From assembly GCA_905213725.1 (NCBI GenBank), contig CAJMJM010000037.1:1-15240 (forward strand): DNA of 15,240 nucleotides, given 5' to 3'. Of this stretch, positions 7,072-14,389 are shown piece by piece. The notes beneath the pieces are model-generated. The model was not told the origin of the DNA and ran no database searches. It was given only the letters and a program-made list of their open reading frames with translations. The first letter of the stretch is position 1; each line of letters starts with the position of its first letter. A program made the translations under genes and the position numbers. The stretch is from Collinsella aerofaciens. Lineage in GTDB: Bacteria > Actinomycetota > Coriobacteriia > Coriobacteriales > Coriobacteriaceae.

Positions 7072-7113
7072 TATAAGCACGGTCGTACTGAGTTTTACGC
7101 GGCTGAGCCGCGT
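7072..7113 (+). promoter_or_regulatory. trxA promoter region with a 17-base perfect palindrome
   Basis: TATAAG at 7072-7077 is a plausible -10 for trxA, though the -35 is weak. Just downstream, ACGCGGCT (7097-7104), a central G, and AGCCGCGT (7106-7113) make a perfect 17-base dyad. It sits between the likely transcription start and the trxA ribosome site at 7122-7127. A dyad there could be a repressor operator or a small leader hairpin. No regulator can be named. Confidence 0.45.
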
Positions 7114-7131
7114 CGCATTATGGAGGTCACC

Positions 7132-7452
7132 ATGGCTGACATTAAGCAGATTACCCCCGAGAACTTCGATTCCATCGTTAACGACGGCCTGCCCGTGCTA
7201 GTCGATTTTTGGGCGCCCTGGTGCGGGCCCTGCCGATCGCTCTCGCCCATCGTTGACGAGGTGGCAGACGAGCTGGCTGGCAAACTTGCCGTTGCCAAGT
7301 GCAACGTCGACGACAACCAGGACCTGGCCATGAAATATGGCGGCATGAGCATCCCCACGCTGATTGTCTTTAAGAACGGCGAGGAAATTGACCGCTCGGT
7401 CGGCGCTCTGCCCAAGGCGAGGCTGCAGGCGCTGCTGGAAAAGCATCTGTAA
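7132..7452 (+). CDS. trxA: Thioredoxin
   Basis: A 106-residue cytoplasmic disulfide reductase. The active site is WCGPC with Cys31 and Cys34, preceded by VLVDFWAPW and followed by the cis-proline loop MSIPTLIVFKNGE and the C-terminal helix. Length and motifs are standard for bacterial TrxA. I start it at ATG 7132, which has a strong GGAGGT ribosome site (7122-7127). An upstream in-frame start at 7048 would put the promoter palindrome inside the gene and has no family support. It stands alone on the plus strand, divergent from the 6420-6995 gene. The trxB reductase partner is not nearby. Confidence 0.96.
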   Translation: MADIKQITPENFDSIVNDGLPVLVDFWAPWCGPCRSLSPIVDEVADELAGKLAVAKCNVDDNQDLAMKYGGMSIPTLIVFKNGEEIDRSVGALPKARLQALLEKHL

Positions 7453-7573
7453 TATGCTTGTTACATGTTGCCGTCTGCCTGCCGTCCATGAGCGCTTTTG
7501 CACCGCTCGCCGGACTTCTGGATGCACCGAGTGCAACCACGGATAGTATGGTAGTCACAAACAGCCCCCAGTG

Positions 7574-7610
7574 AACGGGTGCGGGTCGCACAGACTCGTA
7601 CCCGTTTTCT
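7574..7610 (+). terminator. Strong intrinsic terminator in the trxA-nikR gap
   Basis: A 14-bp stem with two G-U wobbles pairs 7574-7587 with 7593-7606 around a GCACA loop, followed by TTTTCTT. It is the best transcription stop after trxA, although 120 bases beyond its stop codon. The 7453-7573 stretch before it holds no gene. It has a TAGTAT at 7544-7549 that might be a -10, in which case a short RNA of about 50 bases, or an attenuated leader for the downstream genes, would end here. That last point is weak inference. Confidence 0.8.
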
Positions 7611-7638
7611 TATGCAGCTGTGCGCAGAGCGGGCGTAG

Positions 7639-7644
7639 TAAAAT
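7639..7644 (+). promoter_or_regulatory. -10 element for the small-protein/nikR/hyp block
   Basis: TAAAAT lies after the 7574-7610 terminator and about 40 bases before the ATG at 7684. It is the only good -10 there. No matching -35 is visible, so an activator or a non-canonical promoter is possible. I found no GTATGA...TCATAC-type pair (the E. coli NikR operator pattern) around it. Confidence 0.4.
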
Positions 7645-7683
7645 CTGAACCACTGAACTGCCCCATACAAAAGGAGATTTCCC

Positions 7684-7932
7684 ATGCATGATGTTGGAAT
7701 GAACATGAGCCAGCTTGCCATGAGCGTCAAACAGGTCGACGACACTATCGAGCTCGCTCATGAGTGGAGCCATCAGTTGCTGCATGCGACCGAGAATTTT
7801 GACATGGAGCGCATCGGCGCCAAGCTCGAGGCCGCCATGGCTGCGCTGCACGAGGCCCACGACGCACTCGAGGGCTACGAAGAGGCCATCGAGGCCGACC
7901 ACAACTCCGTCGGCTCCGTGAAGCTGGTGTAA
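7684..7932 (+). CDS. Small His-bearing helical protein coupled to nikR (unknown function)
   Basis: An 82-residue protein I do not recognise. It has a clear AAGGAG ribosome site and its stop codon lies one base before the nikR GTG start, so the two are surely co-translated. It looks entirely helical, with a hydrophobic heptad-like pattern in two stretches (about 9-35 and 41-72). It is acidic and has seven histidines. H26, H30 and H34 are spaced i, i+4, i+8, placing them on one face of the first helix. H56 and H59 lie in the second helix, and H73 near the end. A two-helix hairpin bringing these together could bind a metal such as nickel, which would fit its neighbours, but this is inference only. 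No signal peptide, membrane segment or cysteine is present. Two in-frame ATGs (codons 6 and 8) are weaker alternative starts. Confidence 0.8.
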   Translation: MHDVGMNMSQLAMSVKQVDDTIELAHEWSHQLLHATENFDMERIGAKLEAAMAALHEAHDALEGYEEAIEADHNSVGSVKLV

Positions 7933-7933
7933 G

Positions 7934-8446
7934 GTGGCCGAACACGAGCACGGCTGCGGATACGAGCACGATCATCCGCATGGGGCGGACGGTGACGCGG
8001 GGTGCCACTGTAGTGGCTCCGGCTCCGATCTGGTCCGCTTTTCGGTTACCGCACCCGACGACCTGCTGCGCCGTTTTGACGAGCAGATCGCACGCCGCGG
8101 CGACGTGGCCAACCGATCCGAGGCCGTGCGCGACCTGATTCGCGCCTCGATCGCCAAGGAGCAGATGCGCACGCCCGATGAGCATGTTATCGGGTCGCTC
8201 ACCATGATTTACGACCACCATACCGGCGACCTGACGCGCCGTCTGGACGAAGTGCAGCACGACTACACCGACGAGATCGTATCGACCATGCACGTGCATC
8301 TGGATCACCACAACTGCTTGGAGATTCTGGCGCTCAAGGGTCGCGGCGAGCGCGTCTACGAACTAGCCGACCGCCTGCTGGGCCTGCGCGGCGTTAAGCA
8401 CGGCGAGCTCACCTGCGCCGCCACCAAGCAGAGCCTGGGGCTGTAA
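7934..8446 (+). CDS. nikR: NikR nickel-responsive regulator with His/Cys-rich N-terminal tail
   Basis: A ribbon-helix-helix repressor that binds DNA when loaded with nickel. The core (about residues 32-170) has the RHH strand VRFSVTAP, helices through RSEAVRDLIRASI, and the ACT-like metal domain. By alignment to E. coli NikR (H76, H87, H89, C95) the square-planar nickel ligands are all kept, as H109, H120, H122 and C128 in QHDYTDEIVSTMHVHLDHHNC. Unusually, about 31 residues precede the RHH strand and contain six histidines (4, 6, 12, 14, 16, 25) and three cysteines (8, 24, 26). There is no other ATG, GTG or TTG in frame before the RHH domain, so the tail is part of the protein as encoded. The 170-residue length compares with about 133 in E. 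coli. Translation is coupled to the 82-residue protein upstream; hypF follows after 29 bases. Confidence 0.93.
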   Translation: MAEHEHGCGYEHDHPHGADGDAGCHCSGSGSDLVRFSVTAPDDLLRRFDEQIARRGDVANRSEAVRDLIRASIAKEQMRTPDEHVIGSLTMIYDHHTGDLTRRLDEVQHDYTDEIVSTMHVHLDHHNCLEILALKGRGERVYELADRLLGLRGVKHGELTCAATKQSLGL

Positions 8447-8475
8447 CAGCACACATTTCAACGAAGGAGGGTCGC

Positions 8476-10947
8476 ATGCGACATGCGCATATCCATGTAA
8501 CGGGCATTGTGCAGGGCGTTGGCATGCGACCGTTTGTGTATCGCGAGGCCATGGCACATGGCATTTGTGGATGGGTGCTCAATGCGGGCGACGGCGTGCA
8601 TATCGAGGCGCACGCTCCGGCCGATGCGTTCGATGCTTTTGTTGCCGCGCTTTCTGAGCATGCGCCTGCGGCAGCCCGCGTAGAGCATGTCGAGGTTGTG
8701 GACTTGGCAGCCAACGGTTGGGATGCCGCCAACGAACAGGGCTTTCGCATCGTAGCATCGCAGGACCAGACCGCGCACACGACGCTCGTCTCGCCCGATA
8801 TCGCCACCTGCAACGATTGCTTGCGCGAATTGTTCGATCCCGCCGACCGACGCTATCACTACCCCTTTATCAACTGCACTAACTGCGGCCCACGCTTTAC
8901 CATCATCCGATCGCTGCCTTATGACCGAGCGGCCACGTCGATGGATTGTTTTCCCATGTGTCCCAAGTGCGCTGCGGAGTATGTCGACCCACTCGACCGG
9001 CGTTTTCACGCGCAGCCCGATGCCTGCTTTGATTGCGGGCCGCATATTACGTGGCGCGAGGCTGTAAACGGCAATGCGTGCGGGAATTCGTCCGCGACAC
9101 CGGCCGTCGGCACCACACGCGAGGCCAGCGACGCTATCATCGAGCGCTGCGTTGAGCTGCTGGCCAGCGGTGGCATCGTCGCCATCAAGGGCCTGGGCGG
9201 ATTCCATCTAGCCTGTAACGCTGCCAACGAGCAGGCGGTGGCCGAGTTGCGCCGTCGCAAACGCCGCAGCAACAAACCACTTGCCGTCATGGTACGCAGT
9301 CTTGCTGATACCGAGCGCCTGTGTCATATCGACGATGCTGAACGCGATCTGCTCGCTGGCAGTATCCGCCCCATCGTGCTGCTGCGCCGGCGCACTGTTA
9401 GCGAGGACAACGACGGTTCCCCCGACATCCTCGCCCTCGCGCCATCTGTCGCGCACGACCTGACCGAGCTCGGCGTCATGCTCCCCTATACGCCGCTTCA
9501 ACATCTGTTGCTTGCCGCGGCAGAAGTCTGCGGTATGCACGCGCTCGTCATGACCAGCGGAAACCTGAGCGAAGAACCCATCGAGACCGACGACGACCTT
9601 GCCTGGGAACACCTCGTTGCTGCCGGCATCGCCGACGCGTTGATCGGTAACGACCGCGCGATCCTCTCGCGCTACGACGACTCTGTAGTGCGCGTGGTCA
9701 ACGGCGCCGTTATGCCCGTTCGCCGCGCTCGCGGATATGCACCCCAGCCGCTGCCGTTGCCGGCGCTCGACGGCGCTCCGTCCTGCGTGCTCGCCTGCGG
9801 GCCACAACAAAAGGCCACGATTGCGCTCACGCGTGAAGGGACGAACGGCGAGGCGACCTGTTTTGTGTCGCAGCATATCGGCGATGTTGAAAACGGCGGG
9901 ACCTTCGATGCCTGGAACGCCGCGCGCACGCGCTTGGAAGATCTCTTTGACTTGGCGCCCGCCGCCTTGGCCTGCGATGTGCACCCCAGCTATCTATCGG
10001 GCCAGTGGGCGCGCGAGCAGGCGCGAAAATGCAATCTGCCGCTCGTCGAGGTGCAGCACCATCATGCGCATATCGCGAGCGTAATGGCCGAGGCCATCGC
10101 CGCGGGCCAGCTTACAACCGACGCGCGCGTCCTTGGCATCGCCTTTGACGGCACCGGCGCCGGCACCGATGGGACCATTTGGGGCGGCGAGTTTCTTGTT
10201 GCCAGCCTTGGCGGCTTTGAGCGCGCCGCGCATTTGCGCACCTGGGCGCTCCCCGGTGGGGCGGCCTCCGTGCGCGACGCCCGCCGCAACGCCTTTGCCC
10301 TGCTCAGTGAGCTCGGCCTGCTCGAGCACCCAGGTGCCGCTCGGCTTTTGGACAGCCTCGACGAGCAAACGCGCAGCGTGACAGCCACCATGATCGAGCG
10401 CGGCATCAACAGCCCGCGTACCAGCAGCATGGGGCGTCTCTTTGATGCCGCGGCGGCGATTCTGGGCATCTGCAACAAGGCAACCTACGAGGGCGAACCC
10501 GCCATCGAGCTTGAGGCCGCCGCCTGGCGCGCGCTCGACAACGAAATCGCCCATTTTCCCGACGACAACGCCGGCTATTTCGCATCTGGCCCATCGTGGC
10601 TGGACGGCCCCTATGTTCTGGACCAGAAAGCACTCTTTGAGGCACTTTTGGGAGGAATTGAAGCCGGAGCGCCCGCCTACAGGCTCGCGCTCGACTTCCA
10701 TATCGCCATCGCGCGCTCTTCGGCACGAATCGCACGCGAAATCTGCGCGCGCGAAGGCATCGATACCGTCGCGCTCTCGGGCGGCGTGTTCATGAACCGA
10801 CTTTTGCTCCAGCTCCTCACCCGCGAGCTCAAAAGCATGGGTCTCACTGTCTTGATTCCCCAAACCGTGCCCGTTAACGACGGCTGCATCGCCTACGGTC
10901 AGGCGGCAGTCGCAAGCGCTCGTCTTGCGCAGATTGCATCACAGTAG
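8476..10947 (+). CDS. hypF: HypF carbamoyltransferase, hydrogenase maturation
   Basis: HypF uses carbamoyl phosphate and ATP to carbamoylate the C-terminal cysteine of HypE, the first step of making the cyanide ligands of [NiFe] hydrogenase. The 823 residues carry all domains in order. These are an acylphosphatase-like domain (1-90; VTGIVQGVGMRPFVYREA), two zinc-finger units (from Cys112 CNDC, then CTNC, CPKC and CFDC), a YrdC-like domain (about 215-430; GGIVAIKGLGGFHLAC, KRRSNKPLAVM, SGNLSEEPI, RRARGYAP) and a Kae1-like domain (about 435-823; VQHHHAHIASVMAE near 525, FDGTGAGTDGTIWGGEF, LSGGVFMNR near 765, PVNDGCIAYGQ). It is somewhat longer than E. coli HypF (about 750), and I see no break. 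The start ATG has a strong GAAGGAGGG site. It probably shares the transcript with nikR. Confidence 0.97.
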   Translation: MRHAHIHVTGIVQGVGMRPFVYREAMAHGICGWVLNAGDGVHIEAHAPADAFDAFVAALSEHAPAAARVEHVEVVDLAANGWDAANEQGFRIVASQDQTAHTTLVSPDIATCNDCLRELFDPADRRYHYPFINCTNCGPRFTIIRSLPYDRAATSMDCFPMCPKCAAEYVDPLDRRFHAQPDACFDCGPHITWREAVNGNACGNSSATPAVGTTREASDAIIERCVELLASGGIVAIKGLGGFHLACNAANEQAVAELRRRKRRSNKPLAVMVRSLADTERLCHIDDAERDLLAGSIRPIVLLRRRTVSEDNDGSPDILALAPSVAHDLTELGVMLPYTPLQHLLLAAAEVCGMHALVMTSGNLSEEPIETDDDLAWEHLVAAGIADALIGNDRAILSRYDDSVVRVVNGAVMPVRRARGYAPQPLPLPALDGAPSCVLACGPQQKATIALTREGTNGEATCFVSQHIGDVENGGTFDAWNAARTRLEDLFDLAPAALACDVHPSYLSGQWAREQARKCNLPLVEVQHHHAHIASVMAEAIAAGQLTTDARVLGIAFDGTGAGTDGTIWGGEFLVASLGGFERAAHLRTWALPGGAASVRDARRNAFALLSELGLLEHPGAARLLDSLDEQTRSVTATMIERGINSPRTSSMGRLFDAAAAILGICNKATYEGEPAIELEAAAWRALDNEIAHFPDDNAGYFASGPSWLDGPYVLDQKALFEALLGGIEAGAPAYRLALDFHIAIARSSARIAREICAREGIDTVALSGGVFMNRLLLQLLTRELKSMGLTVLIPQTVPVNDGCIAYGQAAVASARLAQIASQ

Positions 10948-10994
10948 CTCTCCCTCGCACGCCGCCGCGCCCAGCCGTCTCACAGGCGTAACGC

Positions 10995-11035
10995 GTTTGC
11001 CCGCAAACCCCGCGAGCGCTACCATCAACTGATGG
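10995..11035 (+). promoter_or_regulatory. Two small dyads upstream of hypC, possible promoter
   Basis: The 134-base gap between hypF and hypC is the largest inside the hyp block. It holds GTTTGC-CC-GCAAAC (10995-11008) and CCATCA-AC-TGATGG (11022-11035), both perfect. TTTGCC (10996-11001) and TACCAT (11020-11025), 18 bases apart, could serve as a weak -35/-10 pair, in which case the first dyad would overlay the -35. No T-run terminator is present. A separate or regulated hypCDE promoter is inferred at low confidence. Confidence 0.35.
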
Positions 11036-11081
11036 ATTATTGAGCGCCTATCCAGCGCAAAGCGTCTAAAAGGGGAACAAT

Positions 11082-11342
11082 ATGTGCCTCGCCGTTCCCG
11101 GTAAAGTAGTCAAACGCGATGACGACCTCAAGGCCACCGTCGACATGATGGGCATCGAGCGCCCCGTGTCGCTACGACTCGTGCCGACGGCACAGGTTGG
11201 CGACTATATTCTCGTACACGCCGGCTTTGGCATCCAGATCGTCGACGAGCAGGAAGCGCAAGAAACGCTCGAGCTCGTTAATGCCATGACCGAACTGGCC
11301 GAAGAAGACCAGCTGGCCAGCAACCCGGCCGAGGCATACTAG
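11082..11342 (+). CDS. hypC: HypC hydrogenase maturation chaperone
   Basis: A small (86-residue) HypC/HupF-family chaperone that carries the Fe(CN)2CO unit with HypD and delivers it to the hydrogenase large subunit. The N-terminus MCLAVPGKV supplies the essential Cys2 that becomes available once Met1 is removed. GDYILVHAGFGIQIVDEQEA is the family's conserved core strand. The length is close to the usual 75-95. The ribosome site is AAGGGGAA. Its TAG stop overlaps the hypD GTG start by one base, consistent with making the two partners of a HypC-HypD complex together. Confidence 0.96.
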   Translation: MCLAVPGKVVKRDDDLKATVDMMGIERPVSLRLVPTAQVGDYILVHAGFGIQIVDEQEAQETLELVNAMTELAEEDQLASNPAEAY

Positions 11343-12454
11343 TGGCGGCCGGACAGCCGGCTCGCTCCGGTATCGACTTTTCGGCATTTCGCGATTCCAA
11401 GCTAGCCCGCGAGCTCATCGAACGCATCCGTGAACTCGTCGGCGATTGCACCATCAACCTTATGGAAGTCTGCGGCACGCATACCGTGAGTATCGGCCGT
11501 TATGGCTTTCGCTCCATTATGCCTGCCGGGCTCAAACTGCTGAGCGGTCCGGGTTGCCCCGTCTGCGTTACCGCCAACCGCGACATCGACCACGCAATCG
11601 CGCTCGCCAACATAGACGGCGCCATCATCACCACCTTTGGCGACATGATGCGCGTGCCCGGATCATCCACCTCGCTCGCTGCGCAAAAAGCGGCAGGGCG
11701 TGACATTCGCATCGTCTACTCCCCGCTCGACGCGCTCGACATTGCCGAGCAAAACCCCGATCGCCCGGTCATTTTTATGGGCGTGGGCTTTGAGACCACA
11801 ACGCCCACCATCGCCGCCGCTATCTTGGAGGCCGAGGCGCGCGGGCTTTTGAACTTCTCGGTCTACTGCGCCCACAAGACCACGCCGCCGGCGCTGCGCA
11901 CCATCGCCAACGATCCCGAGACCACTATCGACGGCTTTATCCTGCCGGGCCACGTCGCCACCATCACGGGCTTAGCCCCCTTTGGTTTTTTGGTCGACGA
12001 GTTCAATACCCCGGGCGTGGTCACAGGATTTGAACCGGTCGATATCCTGCAGGGCATCTGCATGCTGGTCCAGATGGTTGTCGAGGGCAAGCCCGCGATT
12101 GGCAACGCCTACCGCCGTGGCGTCAACACAGACGGCAACCCCGTGGCGCGCCAGCTGGTCGAACAGGTGTTTGAGCCATGCGACACCACGTGGCGCGGGC
12201 TGGGGCCGATTGCCAACTCGGGCCTTTCCATCCGCCCCGAGTTCTCGCGCTTTGATGCCCGCGCTCGCTTTGACGTGCCCGTTGAGGCGACGGTCGAGCC
12301 GCGTGGGTGCCGCTGCGGCGACGTGCTGCGCGGGGCCATTACGCCGAGCGACTGCCCTCTGTTCGGCCACGCTTGTACACCCGAGCATCCCGTCGGCCCG
12401 TGCATGGTGAGCTCCGAGGGCAGCTGCGCAGCATATTTCCGCTACCGAGGCTAA
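11342..12454 (+). CDS. hypD: HypD iron-sulfur scaffold protein, hydrogenase maturation
   Basis: HypD holds the iron on which CO and two cyanides are assembled, with HypC, receiving cyanide from HypE. The 370 residues match the usual length. Conserved motifs are MEVCGTHT (Cys44), GPGCPVCVT (Cys72 and Cys75), the FMGVGFETTTPT loop, GFILPGHVATITG, GFEPVDILQGI, and the C-terminal cysteine cluster (CRCGDVLRG, CPLFGHACTPEHPVGPC, SSEGSCAAYFRY; cysteines 323, 325, 338, 345, 354 and 362), which binds the [4Fe-4S] cluster and shapes the redox site. Translation begins with GTG in a TAGTG overlap with hypC. The first 15 residues are not conserved family sequence, but no better start is visible. Confidence 0.97.
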   Translation: MAAGQPARSGIDFSAFRDSKLARELIERIRELVGDCTINLMEVCGTHTVSIGRYGFRSIMPAGLKLLSGPGCPVCVTANRDIDHAIALANIDGAIITTFGDMMRVPGSSTSLAAQKAAGRDIRIVYSPLDALDIAEQNPDRPVIFMGVGFETTTPTIAAAILEAEARGLLNFSVYCAHKTTPPALRTIANDPETTIDGFILPGHVATITGLAPFGFLVDEFNTPGVVTGFEPVDILQGICMLVQMVVEGKPAIGNAYRRGVNTDGNPVARQLVEQVFEPCDTTWRGLGPIANSGLSIRPEFSRFDARARFDVPVEATVEPRGCRCGDVLRGAITPSDCPLFGHACTPEHPVGPCMVSSEGSCAAYFRYRG

Positions 12455-12456
12455 TT

Positions 12457-12513
12457 GGTTCCGCCGTTCTAACGGACGGCGGACCGGTCGACGCTGAGCC
12501 TCACCCATATAAT
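12457..12513 (+). promoter_or_regulatory. hypD-hypE gap: hairpin followed by a TATAAT -10
   Basis: GGTTCCGCCGT (12457-12467) pairs with ACGGCGGACC (12476-12485), leaving one bulged T and an 8-base loop. It starts two bases past the hypD stop and lacks a T-run, so termination would be partial at most. A perfect TATAAT follows at 12508-12513, 26 bases before hypE, without a convincing -35. Together they suggest that hypE can also be transcribed from its own promoter. Confidence 0.45.
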
Positions 12514-12538
12514 TCCACCCACGATTGGAGTTTTCGAT

Positions 12539-13573
12539 ATGTCCCATAGCGTTACCGATAGCACCGTCCTGCTGGGTCACGGCTCCGGCGGCCAGATGAT
12601 GAAACGTATCATCGATGAGGTCTTTTTGGATGCCTTTGGGTCGCCCGAGCTGCTCGCGGGCAACGATGCCGGCGTCGCCACGCTGCCCGCGAGCGGGCGC
12701 ATCGCCATGTCGACCGACAGCTTTGTAGTCTCGCCGCAGTTCTTCCCCGGTGGCAACATCGGCCGCCTCGCCGTGTGCGGAACCGTCAACGATGTCGCGA
12801 CCTCGGGCGCCAACGTGCGCTACCTATCGTGCGGCTTTATCCTCGAAGAGGGCTATCCCATGGATAAGCTCCGCCAGATCGTGCAGACGATGGCCGAAAC
12901 GGCGCACGAGGCGGGCGTGTCCATAATCACGGGCGACACCAAGGTGGTCGAGCGCGGCGGGGCCGACGGCGTCTACATCAATACCGCCGGCGTGGGCGAG
13001 GTTCCCACGGGCGTGGCGCTCAGCGGCGCCAACTGCCGCCCCGGCGACGTTATCCTGGTGTCAGGCACACTGGGCGACCACGGGATCGCCATCATGAGCC
13101 AACGCGAGGGCCTGGCGTTTTCGAGCGCGATCGAAAGCGATGCCGCGCCGCTCAACCACCTGATTGCCGACGTTCTGGCCGCAGCGCCCGACACGCGTTG
13201 CTTTCGCGACCCCACGCGCGGTGGCCTGGCGTCCACACTCAACGAGTTTGCCCAGGCCAGCGGTGTTGCCATGGAGGTCGACGAAGATGCCGTGCCCGTG
13301 CGTCCCGACGTGCAGGCCGCCTGCGAGATGCTCGGCTACGATGTGTTGCAAGTGGCAAACGAGGGCAAGATGGTTGCCGTCGTGCCGGCCGAGCAAGCCG
13401 ATGCCGCGCTGAGCGCCATGCGCGCCGCCCGCTACGGCGAGAATGCCGCCATCATCGGTCGCGTACTGCCGCTTGCCGAGGGCTCCCGTCCCGCCGTGCG
13501 CGTGCGCACCGGCTGGGGTTCGACCCGCATCCTCGACATGCTCGTGGGAGAGCAGCTGCCGAGGATTTGCTAA
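12539..13573 (+). CDS. hypE: HypE carbamoyl dehydratase, hydrogenase maturation
   Basis: This PurM/AIR-synthetase-fold enzyme dehydrates the carbamoyl group placed on its C-terminal cysteine by HypF, giving a thiocyanate whose cyanide goes to HypC-HypD. It has 344 residues. Motifs: LLGHGSGGQMM near the N-terminus, STDSFVVSPQFFPGGNIGRL, CGTVNDVATSGA, the ATP-site ITGDTKVVERG, SGTLGDHGIAI, RDPTRGGLASTLNE, and the terminal PRIC, so the acceptor Cys344 is the very last residue, as required. The ribosome site is TTGGAG. It follows hypD by 84 bases with its own possible promoter. It lacks only the HypA/HypB pair to make a full maturation set. Confidence 0.97.
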   Translation: MSHSVTDSTVLLGHGSGGQMMKRIIDEVFLDAFGSPELLAGNDAGVATLPASGRIAMSTDSFVVSPQFFPGGNIGRLAVCGTVNDVATSGANVRYLSCGFILEEGYPMDKLRQIVQTMAETAHEAGVSIITGDTKVVERGGADGVYINTAGVGEVPTGVALSGANCRPGDVILVSGTLGDHGIAIMSQREGLAFSSAIESDAAPLNHLIADVLAAAPDTRCFRDPTRGGLASTLNEFAQASGVAMEVDEDAVPVRPDVQAACEMLGYDVLQVANEGKMVAVVPAEQADAALSAMRAARYGENAAIIGRVLPLAEGSRPAVRVRTGWGSTRILDMLVGEQLPRIC

Positions 13574-13678
13574 CGACAAAGGCTCAGGGCTATTAAAGAT
13601 ATTCAGATTCCAAACATGCCCGGCACGCATGCCCAGTATCATGGGGTGCGTTTTACAACTCAAGCGGCAGGAGCACCC

Positions 13679-14347
13679 ATGGCAGCAGCTTTTTCCCATG
13701 TGATCTTTGACCTGGACGGCACCATTCTCAACACGCTCGAGGACCTGGCAGCCGCCGGCAACCATACCTGCGAGATGCACGGCTGGCCCACGTTCGCCGT
13801 AGACGAGTACCGCTACAAGGTGGGAAACGGCATGCTCAAGCTGGTTGAGCGCTTTATGCCCGCCGAGTACGCAGGCGACGGCCGCATGTTTGAGCAGACG
13901 CTTGCCGAGTTTAGGGCTTACTACGGCGAGCACAAGGAGGACCACACCGCTCCCTATGCCGGCACGATCGAGATGCTCGACCGTCTGCACGCGGCGAGCG
14001 TGCAGCTTGCCGTGCTCACTAACAAGGACCACGTCTCGGCGGCTCCGCTTATCGAGAAGTATTTTGGTTCCGAGCGCTTTGCGCTGGTACAGGGCCGTGT
14101 CGATGCGTTTCCGCCCAAGCCCGAAGCACCCGTCACGCTGCATGTGATGGAAGAGCTAGGCGCCGATCCGTCGACCACGCTCTATGTCGGCGATTCCAAT
14201 GTCGATATCCTGACCGGCCACAACGCCGGCCTTAAGAGTGCGGGCGTCAGCTGGGGCTTCCGCGGCCACGCAGAGCTGGAGTCCGCCGGCGCCGACTACG
14301 TGGTGGACAGCCAGTCAGAGCTCACGGCACTGGTGCTGGGCGAGTAA
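13679..14347 (+). CDS. HAD-family phosphatase, phosphoglycolate phosphatase-like
   Basis: A 222-residue haloacid-dehalogenase hydrolase. The start is ATG 13679, with GGCAGGAG at good spacing; 21 further in-frame codons upstream (from 13616) show no family sequence and no ribosome site. Motif I is FDLDGTILNT (nucleophile Asp11, general acid Asp13), motif II is VLTNKD (Thr114), motif III is Lys147 in FPPKPEAP, and motif IV is YVGDSNVDI (Asp172). A four-helix cap sits between motifs I and II, of the Gph/PGMB subtype. Substrate is not certain; 2-phosphoglycolate, pyrophosphate or a sugar phosphate are all possible for this subfamily. It lies 105 bases after hypE. No strong terminator separates them, so read-through from hypE is possible, but it has no known role in hydrogenase maturation. 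Confidence 0.88.
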   Translation: MAAAFSHVIFDLDGTILNTLEDLAAAGNHTCEMHGWPTFAVDEYRYKVGNGMLKLVERFMPAEYAGDGRMFEQTLAEFRAYYGEHKEDHTAPYAGTIEMLDRLHAASVQLAVLTNKDHVSAAPLIEKYFGSERFALVQGRVDAFPPKPEAPVTLHVMEELGADPSTTLYVGDSNVDILTGHNAGLKSAGVSWGFRGHAELESAGADYVVDSQSELTALVLGE

Positions 14348-14389
14348 CGAGCGACACTGCTTAACGCAGCTGCGACAATTCTTCCGCGC

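Noticed and set aside
7547..7668. GTATGG and CCATAC as a NikR-type operator upstream of the nikR block
   Set aside because: The two parts are over 100 bases apart, not the spacing of a NikR site, and are likely chance.
13061..14143. Long minus-strand 360-codon frame opposite hypE and the HAD gene
   Set aside because: It is antisense to two genes with clear family motifs, which is typical of GC-rich DNA. Its translation shows no domain.
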